Shown here piece by piece: positions 56,160 through 64,000 of a DNA stretch of 64,000 nt. Position numbers and translations under genes: made by a program. How positions within the stretch are numbered: position 1 is the stretch's first letter; every line of letters begins with the position of its first letter. The notes under the pieces were generated by a model. It saw only the letters and a list, made by a program, of their open reading frames with translations, was not told the DNA's origin and ran no database searches. Origin of the DNA: Alteromonas sp. LMIT006 (GTDB taxonomy: Bacteria; Pseudomonadota; Gammaproteobacteria; Enterobacterales; Alteromonadaceae); NCBI RefSeq assembly GCF_024300645.1, contig NZ_CP101291.1, forward strand, positions 1,488,001 through 1,552,000, given 5' to 3'.

Positions 56160-58121
56160 TTACCACTCCTTTTTATTGGTGTTAGGTAAGCGTTGGCGCT
56201 GTCTTTGTTGATGTTCAAGTTGCATTTTGCGTTTGAGTAAGTACCCAGGATCATCAGGCACTTTATTGAGTAAACTTTGCATACGCTCTTGTTGTTCTCT
56301 CTGTTCGGGAGTTAATGGTTCCGAACTTTGCGCCATGGGTTGTTCTTGTGTCTCATTGTGTTGCTCTGATTCGCTTTCTCGATTGTTTTGGGATGCGTCA
56401 TCAGCATTATCTTCGTTTGGTTCTGGTTGCGTTTGCGATTCAGTTTGCGACTCGTCTTGTGATGCTTCATTTTGCTTAGCGTCAGCTTGGTTCTGGTTAT
56501 TTTGTTGCTGCTCGGGTTGTTGATCAGAAGACGGCTGTTCTGAATTAGACTCTTGAGATTGAGAGTCTTGTTCCTGATTTTGTTGGTCTTGTGACTCATC
56601 CGAGTTTTGGTCTTGACCATCTTGCGATTGTTGCTGTGGCGGCATATTCTCTAAAAATAATTCAAGCGCTTCTTTAGCGTCTTGCGCAACTTGTAATGAG
56701 GGATCTAACGCAAGGGCAGCGTCATAAGCGGCAAGTGCTTCCTCATATTGTTGGAGAGAAGCCAGTGCGTTACCTGTGTTATAGCGACCTACCGCTGATT
56801 CATCCTGCGCAAATAATGGCAAAGCTTGATCGTACAATCCTTGTTGGTATAAAGCATTAGCTTGCCATTGCACGTCATCGAATAATTCCTGTGCACGGGC
56901 AAAATCTTCGTTTTGATAAGCTGCCAGTGCTTGTTGCGCACGATTTTTTAAGCGTTTTGGTAAAACCGACAAAGGGTCGCTTACTCGGATCTCTTGTGCC
57001 GCACTGGGCGGGGGCACGAGTGCATTAGTTATTGCATTGGGCGTCTGGCTTTGTGCGATTGCGCTAGGGCTTTGTGGCAATAACCACACCATGCATAAAA
57101 CAAACAGCCATTGTGGGCGCATACTCCAAAGTAACACTACCAAAACAGGAAGTAATAAATATGGCCCAAGTTCATACCATTTGTCGTTTTGTGTTTCTAA
57201 TATACTCGATACGTTATCTGGAATCGCTTCAAGGGTGCTCTTAATAGCATTGATATCATCCTCGTTGGGCAACAATGGCGTAAATACACCGCGACCTACT
57301 CGTGCAAGTTTGGCTAATTCGTCATATTCTACTCTAGGGATCACAATGGCGCCTGCGTTATCTTTGAGCATCTGACCATTAAGCTGTTGTATGGGTGCTC
57401 CATTTTCAGTACCAACCGCAATGACCGAGACACTGAATTCAGAGTTGCGCAGTAGTTTGGTTAAAGAGGGTATTTGTTCGTAATCTACGCCATCGGTCAG
57501 CCATACAATGTGTCCTTGTTGATAACCTGCTTGTTGCAATAATTCAAATGCTGCTTCAAGCGCATACTGTGGTTCAGAGCCGAACACAGGCATGAGCTCG
57601 GGGCGCAATGATGGGATCAACGCATTGAGATTTTTCCCGTCTTGAGTGATCGGGCTGATGACAAAGGCATCCCCAGCGTACGCAACTAACCCAATATTGG
57701 CTTCTGGATTGGCATTGATATAGTCCATTGCTTTGTAGCGAGCTTGGCTCAAGCGATTGGGTTTTAAATCACCGGCGCGCATCGACAAGGACATATCCAT
57801 CACGATAACTTGCCCGATTTGCGCTTGATAAGTTGGCTGGGGAATTTGTTGCACTGTCGGGCCAGCTAAGGCTAGCACGGTGAGCACTAAACAGGTAATG
57901 ACGGCACCATGTCGAGGTTTGCGCACTTGATGTTTTGTGGTGGCTTGAGATTGGGTCAAAAAGGCCAGTAGCACAGGATTGAATAATCGATTCACAGACA
58001 TCGTTTCTGCTTTGGCTCGACAAAAGATGGCATAAACACCAATCAGTAATGGCAATACCCACAACCACTGGGGACGCAAAAAATGAAATTGTTCGAGCCA
58101 TAATTGCCAGGTAACGTTCAT
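56160..58121 (-). CDS. BatB/BatC fusion: von Willebrand A domain plus TPR repeats
   Basis: 653 residues from ATG 58121 (MNVTWQLWLEQFHFLRP), preceded by GGAG; the longer reading to 58184 overlaps batA deeply. N-terminal helices, a VWA domain with the MIDAS motif DMSLSM near residue 130, another helix pair around 310-350, then TPR repeats (RYNTGNALASLQQYEEALAAYDAALALDP). Next comes a ~110-residue Gln/Asp/Glu/Ser-rich low-complexity stretch, and a conserved C-terminal LLNKVPDDPGYLLKRKMQLEH. BatB and BatC are separate proteins in Bacteroides, but fusions occur in proteobacteria. Four-base overlap with batA. Confidence 0.9.
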   Translation of the reverse strand: MNVTWQLWLEQFHFLRPQWLWVLPLLIGVYAIFCRAKAETMSVNRLFNPVLLAFLTQSQATTKHQVRKPRHGAVITCLVLTVLALAGPTVQQIPQPTYQAQIGQVIVMDMSLSMRAGDLKPNRLSQARYKAMDYINANPEANIGLVAYAGDAFVISPITQDGKNLNALIPSLRPELMPVFGSEPQYALEAAFELLQQAGYQQGHIVWLTDGVDYEQIPSLTKLLRNSEFSVSVIAVGTENGAPIQQLNGQMLKDNAGAIVIPRVEYDELAKLARVGRGVFTPLLPNEDDINAIKSTLEAIPDNVSSILETQNDKWYELGPYLLLPVLVVLLWSMRPQWLFVLCMVWLLPQSPSAIAQSQTPNAITNALVPPPSAAQEIRVSDPLSVLPKRLKNRAQQALAAYQNEDFARAQELFDDVQWQANALYQQGLYDQALPLFAQDESAVGRYNTGNALASLQQYEEALAAYDAALALDPSLQVAQDAKEALELFLENMPPQQQSQDGQDQNSDESQDQQNQEQDSQSQESNSEQPSSDQQPEQQQNNQNQADAKQNEASQDESQTESQTQPEPNEDNADDASQNNRESESEQHNETQEQPMAQSSEPLTPEQREQQERMQSLLNKVPDDPGYLLKRKMQLEHQQRQRQRLPNTNKKEW

Positions 58122-59149
58122 ACTGGTAATCTCCAACGGAATTGGCGCTGACAGGCTGCCAACCCCCACCACAGAAGCAAACATGATAAAGCAAATAACA
58201 CACCATAGTAGAATAAACTGCGCTGAGGGCGAATGGTTTGTGATTCATCCACAATGGGTTCAATGCGGTTCAATATGGCATATATTTGCTGTAATTCTTG
58301 GGTGTCTCGCGCGCGAAAATATTGACCACCTGTGTCACTCGCAATACGCGTCAAAAGGACTTCATCTAATTCTGCCGAAGGGTTCACCGCGCGTTGCCCA
58401 AACAGCGAGTTTACAATCATGCGATCAGCGCCAACACCGATTGGATAGATGGTGAGATTTTCTGCTATGGCTAATTCCAAGGCTTGTTCGGGGGTAATAT
58501 TGCCTGCGGTATTTTGACCATCTGTCAGTAAGATCAGTACTTTTTTGGAGACGTTTCTACCTTGCAAACGCTTTGCCGCTAGCCCGATAGCATCACCTAT
58601 AGCCGTTGATTCCCCAACCAGACCTAATACCGTATCATCGAGTAAAGTCTGTACGGTTGCTCGGTCAAAGGTAAGGGGGGCTTGCAAGTAAGCAGTATCG
58701 GCAAAAAGAATTAACCCTAGGCGATCCCCAACCCGTTGAGCGATGAAGTCGGACAGAACGTGTTTGACCATGACCAGACGGTCAACAGCTTGGCCATTCA
58801 CTTCCATATCTTGAGTTTGCATTGAGCCAGATAAGTCCACGGCAATGAACATATCCCGGCCTTCTTGTGGTAAGGCTATCGGCTCGCCATAAAAAGTAGG
58901 GCGCATTAAGGCAAAAATCAAACCACTCCAAACCGCTGTAAACAATAACCAGCGCAGCCATAACGAACGCTGCTCACTGCTTCCCACACTGGTTTGACTG
59001 ATATTCATATAACCTGGGATGAAGATGGGTTTAGTTTGACTGATGTGTTTGCGGCGGTGACGGAACAACCAAAACAACAGAATTGGTACTGGCCATAATA
59101 ATGCCATGTACCCCCATAAAAAAGACATGTTCTCCCACCAACTAAGCAT
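58118..59149 (-). CDS. batA: BatA family von Willebrand A domain protein
   Basis: 343 residues from ATG 59149 (MLSWWENMSFLWGYMALLWPVP), with GAGG six bases upstream; the longer reading to 59263 runs through the DUF4381 gene and is not used. N-terminal helices, then a VWA domain with the metal motif DLSGSMQTQDM and TDGQNTAGNITPEQ, and a C-terminal helix. Membrane-anchored with BatB. Overlaps the DUF4381 stop by eight bases. Confidence 0.91.
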   Translation of the reverse strand: MLSWWENMSFLWGYMALLWPVPILLFWLFRHRRKHISQTKPIFIPGYMNISQTSVGSSEQRSLWLRWLLFTAVWSGLIFALMRPTFYGEPIALPQEGRDMFIAVDLSGSMQTQDMEVNGQAVDRLVMVKHVLSDFIAQRVGDRLGLILFADTAYLQAPLTFDRATVQTLLDDTVLGLVGESTAIGDAIGLAAKRLQGRNVSKKVLILLTDGQNTAGNITPEQALELAIAENLTIYPIGVGADRMIVNSLFGQRAVNPSAELDEVLLTRIASDTGGQYFRARDTQELQQIYAILNRIEPIVDESQTIRPQRSLFYYGVLFALSCLLLWWGLAACQRQFRWRLPV

Positions 59150-59651
59150 GGTATACCTCGCGTTTAGATGGGCGGCACAACAACCAGTTAAAACCAGGGA
59201 TCCCGTAATCAACCCAATGTAGGCAGGCTTTGTGAGCAGCCTCAGTATAGGTGATTTCTTCACGGTAAATCGACGTTGTTAAAAGCTCTGCAACGGGGGC
59301 AAACTGGGCCTGGCGACGACCTAAAGCACGAGATAAAAACTCACTCCACTGCTCGCCAGTATAAGATTTAATGTGTTCACCGTAGTAGGCAATGGCGAGG
59401 CGCTTTAAGATTTGGTTCGCCATCTGTAACGAGTCTTCGCCAGATAATAATTGTGCTAATTCGCGCCGTGCATGATTGCGTTGCTTGATATGTTGTCGAT
59501 AAAGCTTGATGGCTATCCAGAGGTATATTATAAAACCGATTAACAGCAACACGATGAGAGATAACAACCACGAGGGCGGAAACCAAGCGATGTTCTCAGG
59601 AGTTAGCGTGTTATGTGGTGGTATGAACACTTCAGGTGTGAGGTTTTGCAT
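59142..59651 (-). CDS. DUF4381 family membrane protein
   Basis: 169 residues from ATG 59651 (MQNLTPEVFIPPHNTLTP). One transmembrane helix near 25-47 (SLIVLLLIGFIIYLWIAI) and a cytoplasmic helical domain with NHARRELAQLLSG and the YTGEQWSEFLSRALG motif. DUF4381 proteins are a constant but unexplained part of proteobacterial Bat operons. ATGA overlaps link it to the DUF58 gene before it. Confidence 0.88.
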   Translation of the reverse strand: MQNLTPEVFIPPHNTLTPENIAWFPPSWLLSLIVLLLIGFIIYLWIAIKLYRQHIKQRNHARRELAQLLSGEDSLQMANQILKRLAIAYYGEHIKSYTGEQWSEFLSRALGRRQAQFAPVAELLTTSIYREEITYTEAAHKACLHWVDYGIPGFNWLLCRPSKREVYHA

Positions 59652-60580
59652 CACCCCTCTCCTTGGAATGTATGCAAGGTATTGAGCTGGTCAACAAGCA
59701 TTTTTGATGTTTCAAGAGAAAACACCGTCAAACCAAGTTGCTTGAGCGTTTCTGCAACGTCTCGCGTTACGTCGTGGCTCGAACTTAAACCGAACGTACG
59801 TTCTGCCGTGGAATACCCATCCGTAACCGTTAGTTGAATCGGCTCAGCTAAAGCATTTGACTCAAATGGATCCGATATCGCGAAGCAACGAACTTCACAG
59901 CGTCGTCGTAATTGCTGCAATAATCCTTTTGTGAGATTATCAAGGTGGTTAAAATCACTAATGAGATTGACCTGTGACCCTGGTTTTGCAAGGTAACTGA
60001 GGCGTGTTAGGCTTTCAGCTAATGCGTCTCGATTTGGGTCAACTTGCAAAGGTTGAGTTTGCTGCAAGTGGCAAGTTTGTTGTAATAAATGCAATAAAGT
60101 AGCGGTGCGATTAGCAGGCTTAATTTCACGATGCTCGAGACTGTTAAAGACCAAGCCACCTATACGGTCACCACGATGTTTGGCTTGCCAAGCCAGAAAT
60201 GCGAGGAGATGTCCTGCCAATACAGATTTTAATTGCAAAGATGAACCAAACTGCATGGAAGCTGAGACATCACACAGCAAAAACACCGGACGTTCTCGCT
60301 CTTCTCTAAAAACTTTGGTATGGGCCTTGCCCGTTCGTGCCGTCACACGCCAATCAATTGCCCGAATATCATCACCGGGCTGGTAGTGACGAGCTTCATC
60401 AAATTCCATCCCACGACCTTTATGCTTGGATAGATATCCGCCAGACATTTGTCCGGTACGACGCGCGCGCATACTCGAAGCTATCGATTGCACAACGCCC
60501 TGATACGCCATCAACATTGGCATATGCAAAGACACGGCATCTGCAGCCTTTAGTTCAGATAATGCAGCGGCAGTGTGCAT
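59651..60580 (-). CDS. DUF58 domain protein (VWA-like)
   Basis: 309 residues. The central stretch GRGMEFDEARHYQPGDDIRAIDWRVTARTG is the DUF58 hallmark, followed by a VWA-like fold beginning VFLLCDVSASMQFGS (DxSxS). No transmembrane helix is seen, so it is cytoplasmic or peripheral. Regularly paired with MoxR ATPases, which may remodel it. Lies two bases after moxR. Confidence 0.92.
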   Translation of the reverse strand: MHTAAALSELKAADAVSLHMPMLMAYQGVVQSIASSMRARRTGQMSGGYLSKHKGRGMEFDEARHYQPGDDIRAIDWRVTARTGKAHTKVFREERERPVFLLCDVSASMQFGSSLQLKSVLAGHLLAFLAWQAKHRGDRIGGLVFNSLEHREIKPANRTATLLHLLQQTCHLQQTQPLQVDPNRDALAESLTRLSYLAKPGSQVNLISDFNHLDNLTKGLLQQLRRRCEVRCFAISDPFESNALAEPIQLTVTDGYSTAERTFGLSSSHDVTRDVAETLKQLGLTVFSLETSKMLVDQLNTLHTFQGEG

Positions 60581-60582
60581 GG

Positions 60583-61539
60583 TTAGGGCACCGCGACGTT
60601 TGCCAAAATATTGTCCAACACACCATTGACCGATACACCATTTGCTTGGGCTTCATAGGTCAAAGGTAGACGATGTCGCATGACATTGTGAAACACCGCT
60701 TGCACGTTATCGGGCGCCACAAAATCCCGACCTTGCAGGTAAGCATGAGCTCTGGCACAGCGCTCTAGGGCAATGGTGGCTCGCGGTGAAACACCCATCG
60801 CTATGTAGTTTTTGAGTTGTTTGTGGTATTTATCAGGATGGCGAGTCGCCATGACCAGTTGTACGATATATTCTTCAATTTGTGGCTGTACATGTAAACT
60901 CAATACATCTTGGCGCGCTTGCATAATAGTCGCCTGCGAGAGCGCCATTGGCTTGGCTTGACCTTGGTGTAAATCCTCACGACGCGTAAGGCGCAGTATT
61001 TCAAGTTCAGTTTGCGCATCGGGGTAGTCAATTTCAATATGCATCAAGAATCGGTCTAGTTGCGCTTCTGGAAGTGGGTAAGTGCCTTCTTGTTCTAACG
61101 GGTTTTGCGTCGCCATTACTAAGAACAATTCGGATAAATCATAGGTTTTGTTGCCAACCGTTATCTGTCTTTCTGCCATAGCTTCTAGCAAAGCGGATTG
61201 AACTTTTGCGGGCGCACGGTTGATTTCGTCGGCCAGTACTAAGTTGTGAAAAAGGGGACCAGATTGGAAAACAAATTCACCCGTTTCCGGACGAAATATA
61301 TCGGTACCCGTTAAATCGGCTGGTAATAAATCAGGGGTAAATTGCACACGATGAAAATCACCTTCAATCCCATCTGCAAGGGCGTTAATGGCACGAGTTT
61401 TTGCCAATCCTGGCGGGCCTTCTACGAGTAAGTGGCCATCAGCTAACAATGCGATGAGCATGTTTTGCGTCAAACTCGTTTGACCGACAACTTGTTGATT
61501 GAGGTAAGCTTGTAAAGGCTCAAAATCAGTATACGCCAT
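60583..61539 (-). CDS. MoxR family AAA+ ATPase
   Basis: 318 residues. Walker A VEGPPGLAKTRAINALA, Walker B VLADEINRAPAKVQSALLEAM, sensor ATQNPLEQEGTYPLPEAQLDRF and a C-terminal lid. MoxR ATPases act as chaperones for partner VWA proteins; here the partners are DUF58, BatA and BatB of the same operon. First gene of moxR-DUF58-DUF4381-batA-batB/C-batD. Confidence 0.94.
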   Translation of the reverse strand: MAYTDFEPLQAYLNQQVVGQTSLTQNMLIALLADGHLLVEGPPGLAKTRAINALADGIEGDFHRVQFTPDLLPADLTGTDIFRPETGEFVFQSGPLFHNLVLADEINRAPAKVQSALLEAMAERQITVGNKTYDLSELFLVMATQNPLEQEGTYPLPEAQLDRFLMHIEIDYPDAQTELEILRLTRREDLHQGQAKPMALSQATIMQARQDVLSLHVQPQIEEYIVQLVMATRHPDKYHKQLKNYIAMGVSPRATIALERCARAHAYLQGRDFVAPDNVQAVFHNVMRHRLPLTYEAQANGVSVNGVLDNILANVAVP

Positions 61540-61711
61540 CTGTGCGTGTTCCTTTTTGTTGTTTTATCGTCATCAACTTTACACGTATATATAAGGTTTC
61601 TGAGTATAAAATCAAAGGGTTATTGCGGATAAATTGTTGCAAAACGTGTTATTGCCAAAATAAAACTGGCAAATCCCCATAAGTTTTGTAGAATACGACC
61701 ATAGAGTTAGA

Positions 61712-61720
61712 GGTCTGACC
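61712..61720 (+). promoter_or_regulatory. FadR-like operator upstream of fadI
   Basis: GGTCTGACC is the symmetrical core of the FadR consensus (TGGTCnGACCA) with A on both flanks. It lies about 55 bases before the fadI ATG, just downstream of a possible -10 TAGAAT at 61689, a position fit for repression. Confidence 0.55.
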
Positions 61721-61775
61721 ACTTAGGTTTGGGCTCTCCACGATCAAAATAAATAGTACTTGCACAGGAAATAAT

Positions 61776-63086
61776 ATGAGCATATTGCAAACGAATAAGA
61801 CGCAAAAAGGAGATCGCGTTGCCATCGTAGCTGGCTTACGTACCCCTTTTGTCAAAATGGCGACCGATTTTCATGGTGTGCCAGCGGTTGACCTCGGCAA
61901 AATGGTTGTGAACGAGTTATTAACTCGAAACGAAATCAATCCGCAAGCGATCCAACAATTGGTCTATGGGCAGGTGGTCCAAATGCCAGCAGCACCTAAT
62001 ATTGCCAGAGAGATTGTTTTAGGAACTGGCATGCAGACTCATACTGACGCTTATTCCGTTTCGCGTGCCTGTGCTACGAGTTTTCAATCTACAGTGAATG
62101 TTGCTGAGTCAATTTTGCTTGGGAATATCGATATAGGTGTTGCGGGCGGCGCTGATTCGACCTCGGTCTCCCCCATTGGTGTAAGTAAAAAGCTAGGTCG
62201 AGCACTGGTCGATCTGCAAAAAGCCAAAACATTTGGGCAACGCTGGCAGATTTTCAAGCGTTTAGGGCTTAAGGATTTAATACCGGTGCCGCCTGCGGTC
62301 GCAGAATATTCTACGGGACTGAGCATGGGCGATACCGCAGAGCAGATGGCCAAGACTCATGGTATTACTCGAGCTGAGCAAGATGCACTCGCGCACCGTT
62401 CGCACACATTGGCGGCGCAAAATTGGCGAGCGGGTCACATGACTCAAGAAGTCATGACAGCCTATCCTGAACCCTATAAAAAAGCCGTAACCCAAGATAA
62501 TACAGTGCGCATGGATTCGGTCTTGGATTCATACGCCAAATTACGCCCGACGTTTGATCGACGCTATGGTTCAGTCACTGCAGGCAATGCGACGCCTTTA
62601 ACAGACGGTGCTTCGGCTGTTTTGCTGATGAATGAAAGCAAAGCCAAGGCATTGGGCTATGCACCTTTGGGATATATTAAAAGTTATGCTTTTGCCGCCA
62701 TCGATGTGTGGTCAGATATGTTAATGGGGCCTTCTTATGCGACGCCACTGGCACTTGCTCGAGCAGGAATGGCACTATCGGATCTGACTTTAATTGAAAT
62801 CCATGAAGCATTTGCTGCCGTCGCATTAGCGAATATGAAGATGTTCGAGTCAGATAAATTTGCGCGTGAAAAGCTGGGTCGGGATAAAGCCATCGGCAGT
62901 ATTGATATGGATAAGGTAAATGTACAGGGCAGTTCGATTGCTTATGGCCATCCATTTGCTGCTACGGGGACACGAATGATTACGCAAATGCTCAATGAAT
63001 TACAACGACGTGGTGGGGGCACCGGATTGTTAACAGCTTGCGCTGCCGGTGGCCTCGGTGCCGCAATGATAGTGGAGACAGAATAA
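61776..63086 (+). CDS. fadI: 3-Ketoacyl-CoA thiolase FadI
   Basis: 436 residues (E. coli FadI 436). Final beta-oxidation step, cleaving 3-ketoacyl-CoA with CoA. Nucleophile cysteine in [13 protein letters not shown], the EIHEAFAA loop, [12 protein letters not shown] and the second catalytic cysteine in [12 protein letters not shown]. The length and the start [18 protein letters not shown] fit FadI rather than FadA. fadJ begins one base before its stop is complete (TAATG), so they are coupled as the trifunctional-type complex. Confidence 0.96.
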   Translation: MSILQTNKTQKGDRVAIVAGLRTPFVKMATDFHGVPAVDLGKMVVNELLTRNEINPQAIQQLVYGQVVQMPAAPNIAREIVLGTGMQTHTDAYSVSRACATSFQSTVNVAESILLGNIDIGVAGGADSTSVSPIGVSKKLGRALVDLQKAKTFGQRWQIFKRLGLKDLIPVPPAVAEYSTGLSMGDTAEQMAKTHGITRAEQDALAHRSHTLAAQNWRAGHMTQEVMTAYPEPYKKAVTQDNTVRMDSVLDSYAKLRPTFDRRYGSVTAGNATPLTDGASAVLLMNESKAKALGYAPLGYIKSYAFAAIDVWSDMLMGPSYATPLALARAGMALSDLTLIEIHEAFAAVALANMKMFESDKFAREKLGRDKAIGSIDMDKVNVQGSSIAYGHPFAATGTRMITQMLNELQRRGGGTGLLTACAAGGLGAAMIVETE

Positions 63087-64000
63087 TGAGTCAGGCATTT
63101 AGCATTCAAAAAAATGAAAACGGCGTTGCTATCGTCAGCATCGATGTGCCGAATGAAACGATGAACGTATTAAAAGCCGAGTTTTCAGAGCAAATCACTC
63201 AAGTGCTAGATGATCTTGAGCAGGATAATTCGGTGCAAGGTGTGGTCGTCATCAGTGGCAAAGATAATTCGTTTGTTGCCGGTGCCGATGTCAGCATGCT
63301 CGAAGCGTGTCAAACGGCGCAACAGGCCACCTCCATAGCACGTGGCGGACAAGATATATTCGACCGTATTGAACAATTTGCCAAACCAGTGGTTGCGGCA
63401 ATTCATGGACCTGCACTAGGCGGTGGTTTAGAGCTCGCCTTGGCCTGTCATATTCGGGTCTGTTCCGATGACAGCAAGACCGTAATGGGCCTACCTGAAG
63501 TTCAGCTTGGTTTGCTTCCCGGCAGTGGTGGAACACAACGTTTACCAGCGCTGATCAGTGTGCAAAAAGCCATGACGATGATGCTTACCGGAAGTCAGCA
63601 ACGACCGAAACAAGCCCTAAAAGCCGGTATCGTAGACCATGTTGTACCGCGCAGTATTTTGTTAGAAAAAGCTCAAGAGCTCGCTCTGGCGGGTAAGCCC
63701 AAACGTCGTAAACCCAAGCTAACCCTCGTACAGAAACTATTAGAAAGAACTCCTATTGGCCGAAATGTCTTATTTAGTCAGGCGCGTAAGCAAACGTTAA
63801 AGAAAACTCAAGGTAACTATCCGGCTCCTATGGCCATTATCGATTGTATCGAGACGGGCTTGCGCAAAGGCCGACGCAAAGGTCTTGACATTGAGTCACA
63901 ACAGTTTGGTGAATTAGTCATGACGAGTGAATCCAAAGCGTTACGCAGTGTGTTTTTTGCTACGACTGAAATGAAAAAGGAAACCGGTGTAGAGGGTGTT
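63086..64000 (+). CDS. fadJ: Fatty oxidation complex alpha subunit FadJ, 3' end outside the window
   Basis: First 305 codons, open to the window edge. The N-terminal enoyl-CoA hydratase domain is complete: GADVSMLEA, the oxyanion segment GPALGGGLELALACHIRV and GLPEVQLGLLPGSGGTQRLP with its catalytic glutamates. The start of the linker to the hydroxyacyl-CoA dehydrogenase domain follows (RKTLKKTQGNYPAP-like region). The 1-base overlap with fadI and the FadIJ order support FadJ over FadB. Confidence 0.94.
   Translation, partial: MSQAFSIQKNENGVAIVSIDVPNETMNVLKAEFSEQITQVLDDLEQDNSVQGVVVISGKDNSFVAGADVSMLEACQTAQQATSIARGGQDIFDRIEQFAKPVVAAIHGPALGGGLELALACHIRVCSDDSKTVMGLPEVQLGLLPGSGGTQRLPALISVQKAMTMMLTGSQQRPKQALKAGIVDHVVPRSILLEKAQELALAGKPKRRKPKLTLVQKLLERTPIGRNVLFSQARKQTLKKTQGNYPAPMAIIDCIETGLRKGRRKGLDIESQQFGELVMTSESKALRSVFFATTEMKKETGVEGV

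Noticed and set aside
56227-56620. Open frames on both strands over the batB/C low-complexity linker
   Set aside because: Artefacts of the repetitive CAA/GAT/GAA codons in the real frame.
1-64000. Insertion sequences, prophage, CRISPR arrays, rRNA and replication origin
   Set aside because: I looked for transposases, integrases, regularly spaced repeats and rRNA-like sequence and saw none. The DnaA boxes lack the usual origin gene neighbours.

Overview
The window is a chromosomal stretch of a gammaproteobacterium, most likely an Alteromonadales member (Alteromonadaceae-like). This rests on gene order and protein character: rimI..prfC, prfB-lysS, smrB-prmB-aroC, prkA-yeaH-spoVR, rnfABCDGE-nth, a Bat aerotolerance cluster and fadIJ are all recognisable proteobacterial blocks. 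Base composition is moderate and fairly even. I see no insertion sequence, prophage, integrase or CRISPR array. Genus-level placement is inference only.

Layout. 1-7.8 kb: translation block (rimI partial, yjdM/phnA, prfC, argS, a flavin reductase, prfB with its +1 programmed frameshift, lysS). 7.8-15.3 kb: panE, an RluA-type pseudouridine synthase, an orphan HPt protein, gshA, a lytic-transglycosylase-like lipoprotein, a 41-residue DUF3149 membrane protein behind two FNR-type sites, then smrB / prmB-aroC. 15.3-21.8 kb: spoVR, yeaH and prkA in one operon, sodB, grxD, and bfd with a Fur-box-like site. 21.8-28.5 kb: rnt, then nth-rnfEGDCBA on the minus strand; this Nth looks like a Bacteroidetes-type enzyme without the iron-sulfur motif. 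28.6-28.8 kb: two identical tRNA-Asn genes, followed by a 676-bp AT-rich gap with an inverted pair of DnaA boxes. 29.5-39.7 kb: a MATE exporter and uvrB, divergent queC/queE, a periplasmic binding-like protein, asnB, an M28 peptidase lipoprotein and a Yip1 membrane protein. 39.8-45.4 kb: a NatAB-type ABC exporter and a three-gene sulfide-oxidation operon (TauE/SafE permease, persulfide dioxygenase-like enzyme, DUF442-SQR fusion). 45.4-52.5 kb: assimilatory sulfate activation in the order cysD-cysC-cysQ-cysN-SLC13 permease, then putP. 52.6-61.5 kb: a DUF885 lipoprotein and moxR-DUF58-DUF4381-batA-batB/C-batD. 61.8-64 kb: fadI and the start of fadJ behind a FadR-like operator.

How it fits together. 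Most genes are housekeeping, but several modules point to a marine heterotroph moving between oxic and low-oxygen or sulfidic conditions: an FNR-controlled small membrane protein, the Rnf ion-pumping complex, sulfide oxidation next to sulfate assimilation, Fe-SOD, glutathione and glutaredoxin functions, and Bat proteins. No complete undescribed system is evident. The best leads are the FNR-boxed DUF3149 gene, the apparently transferred cluster-less Nth inside the rnf operon, the palindromic control region of the sulfide operon, and the DnaA-box gap.
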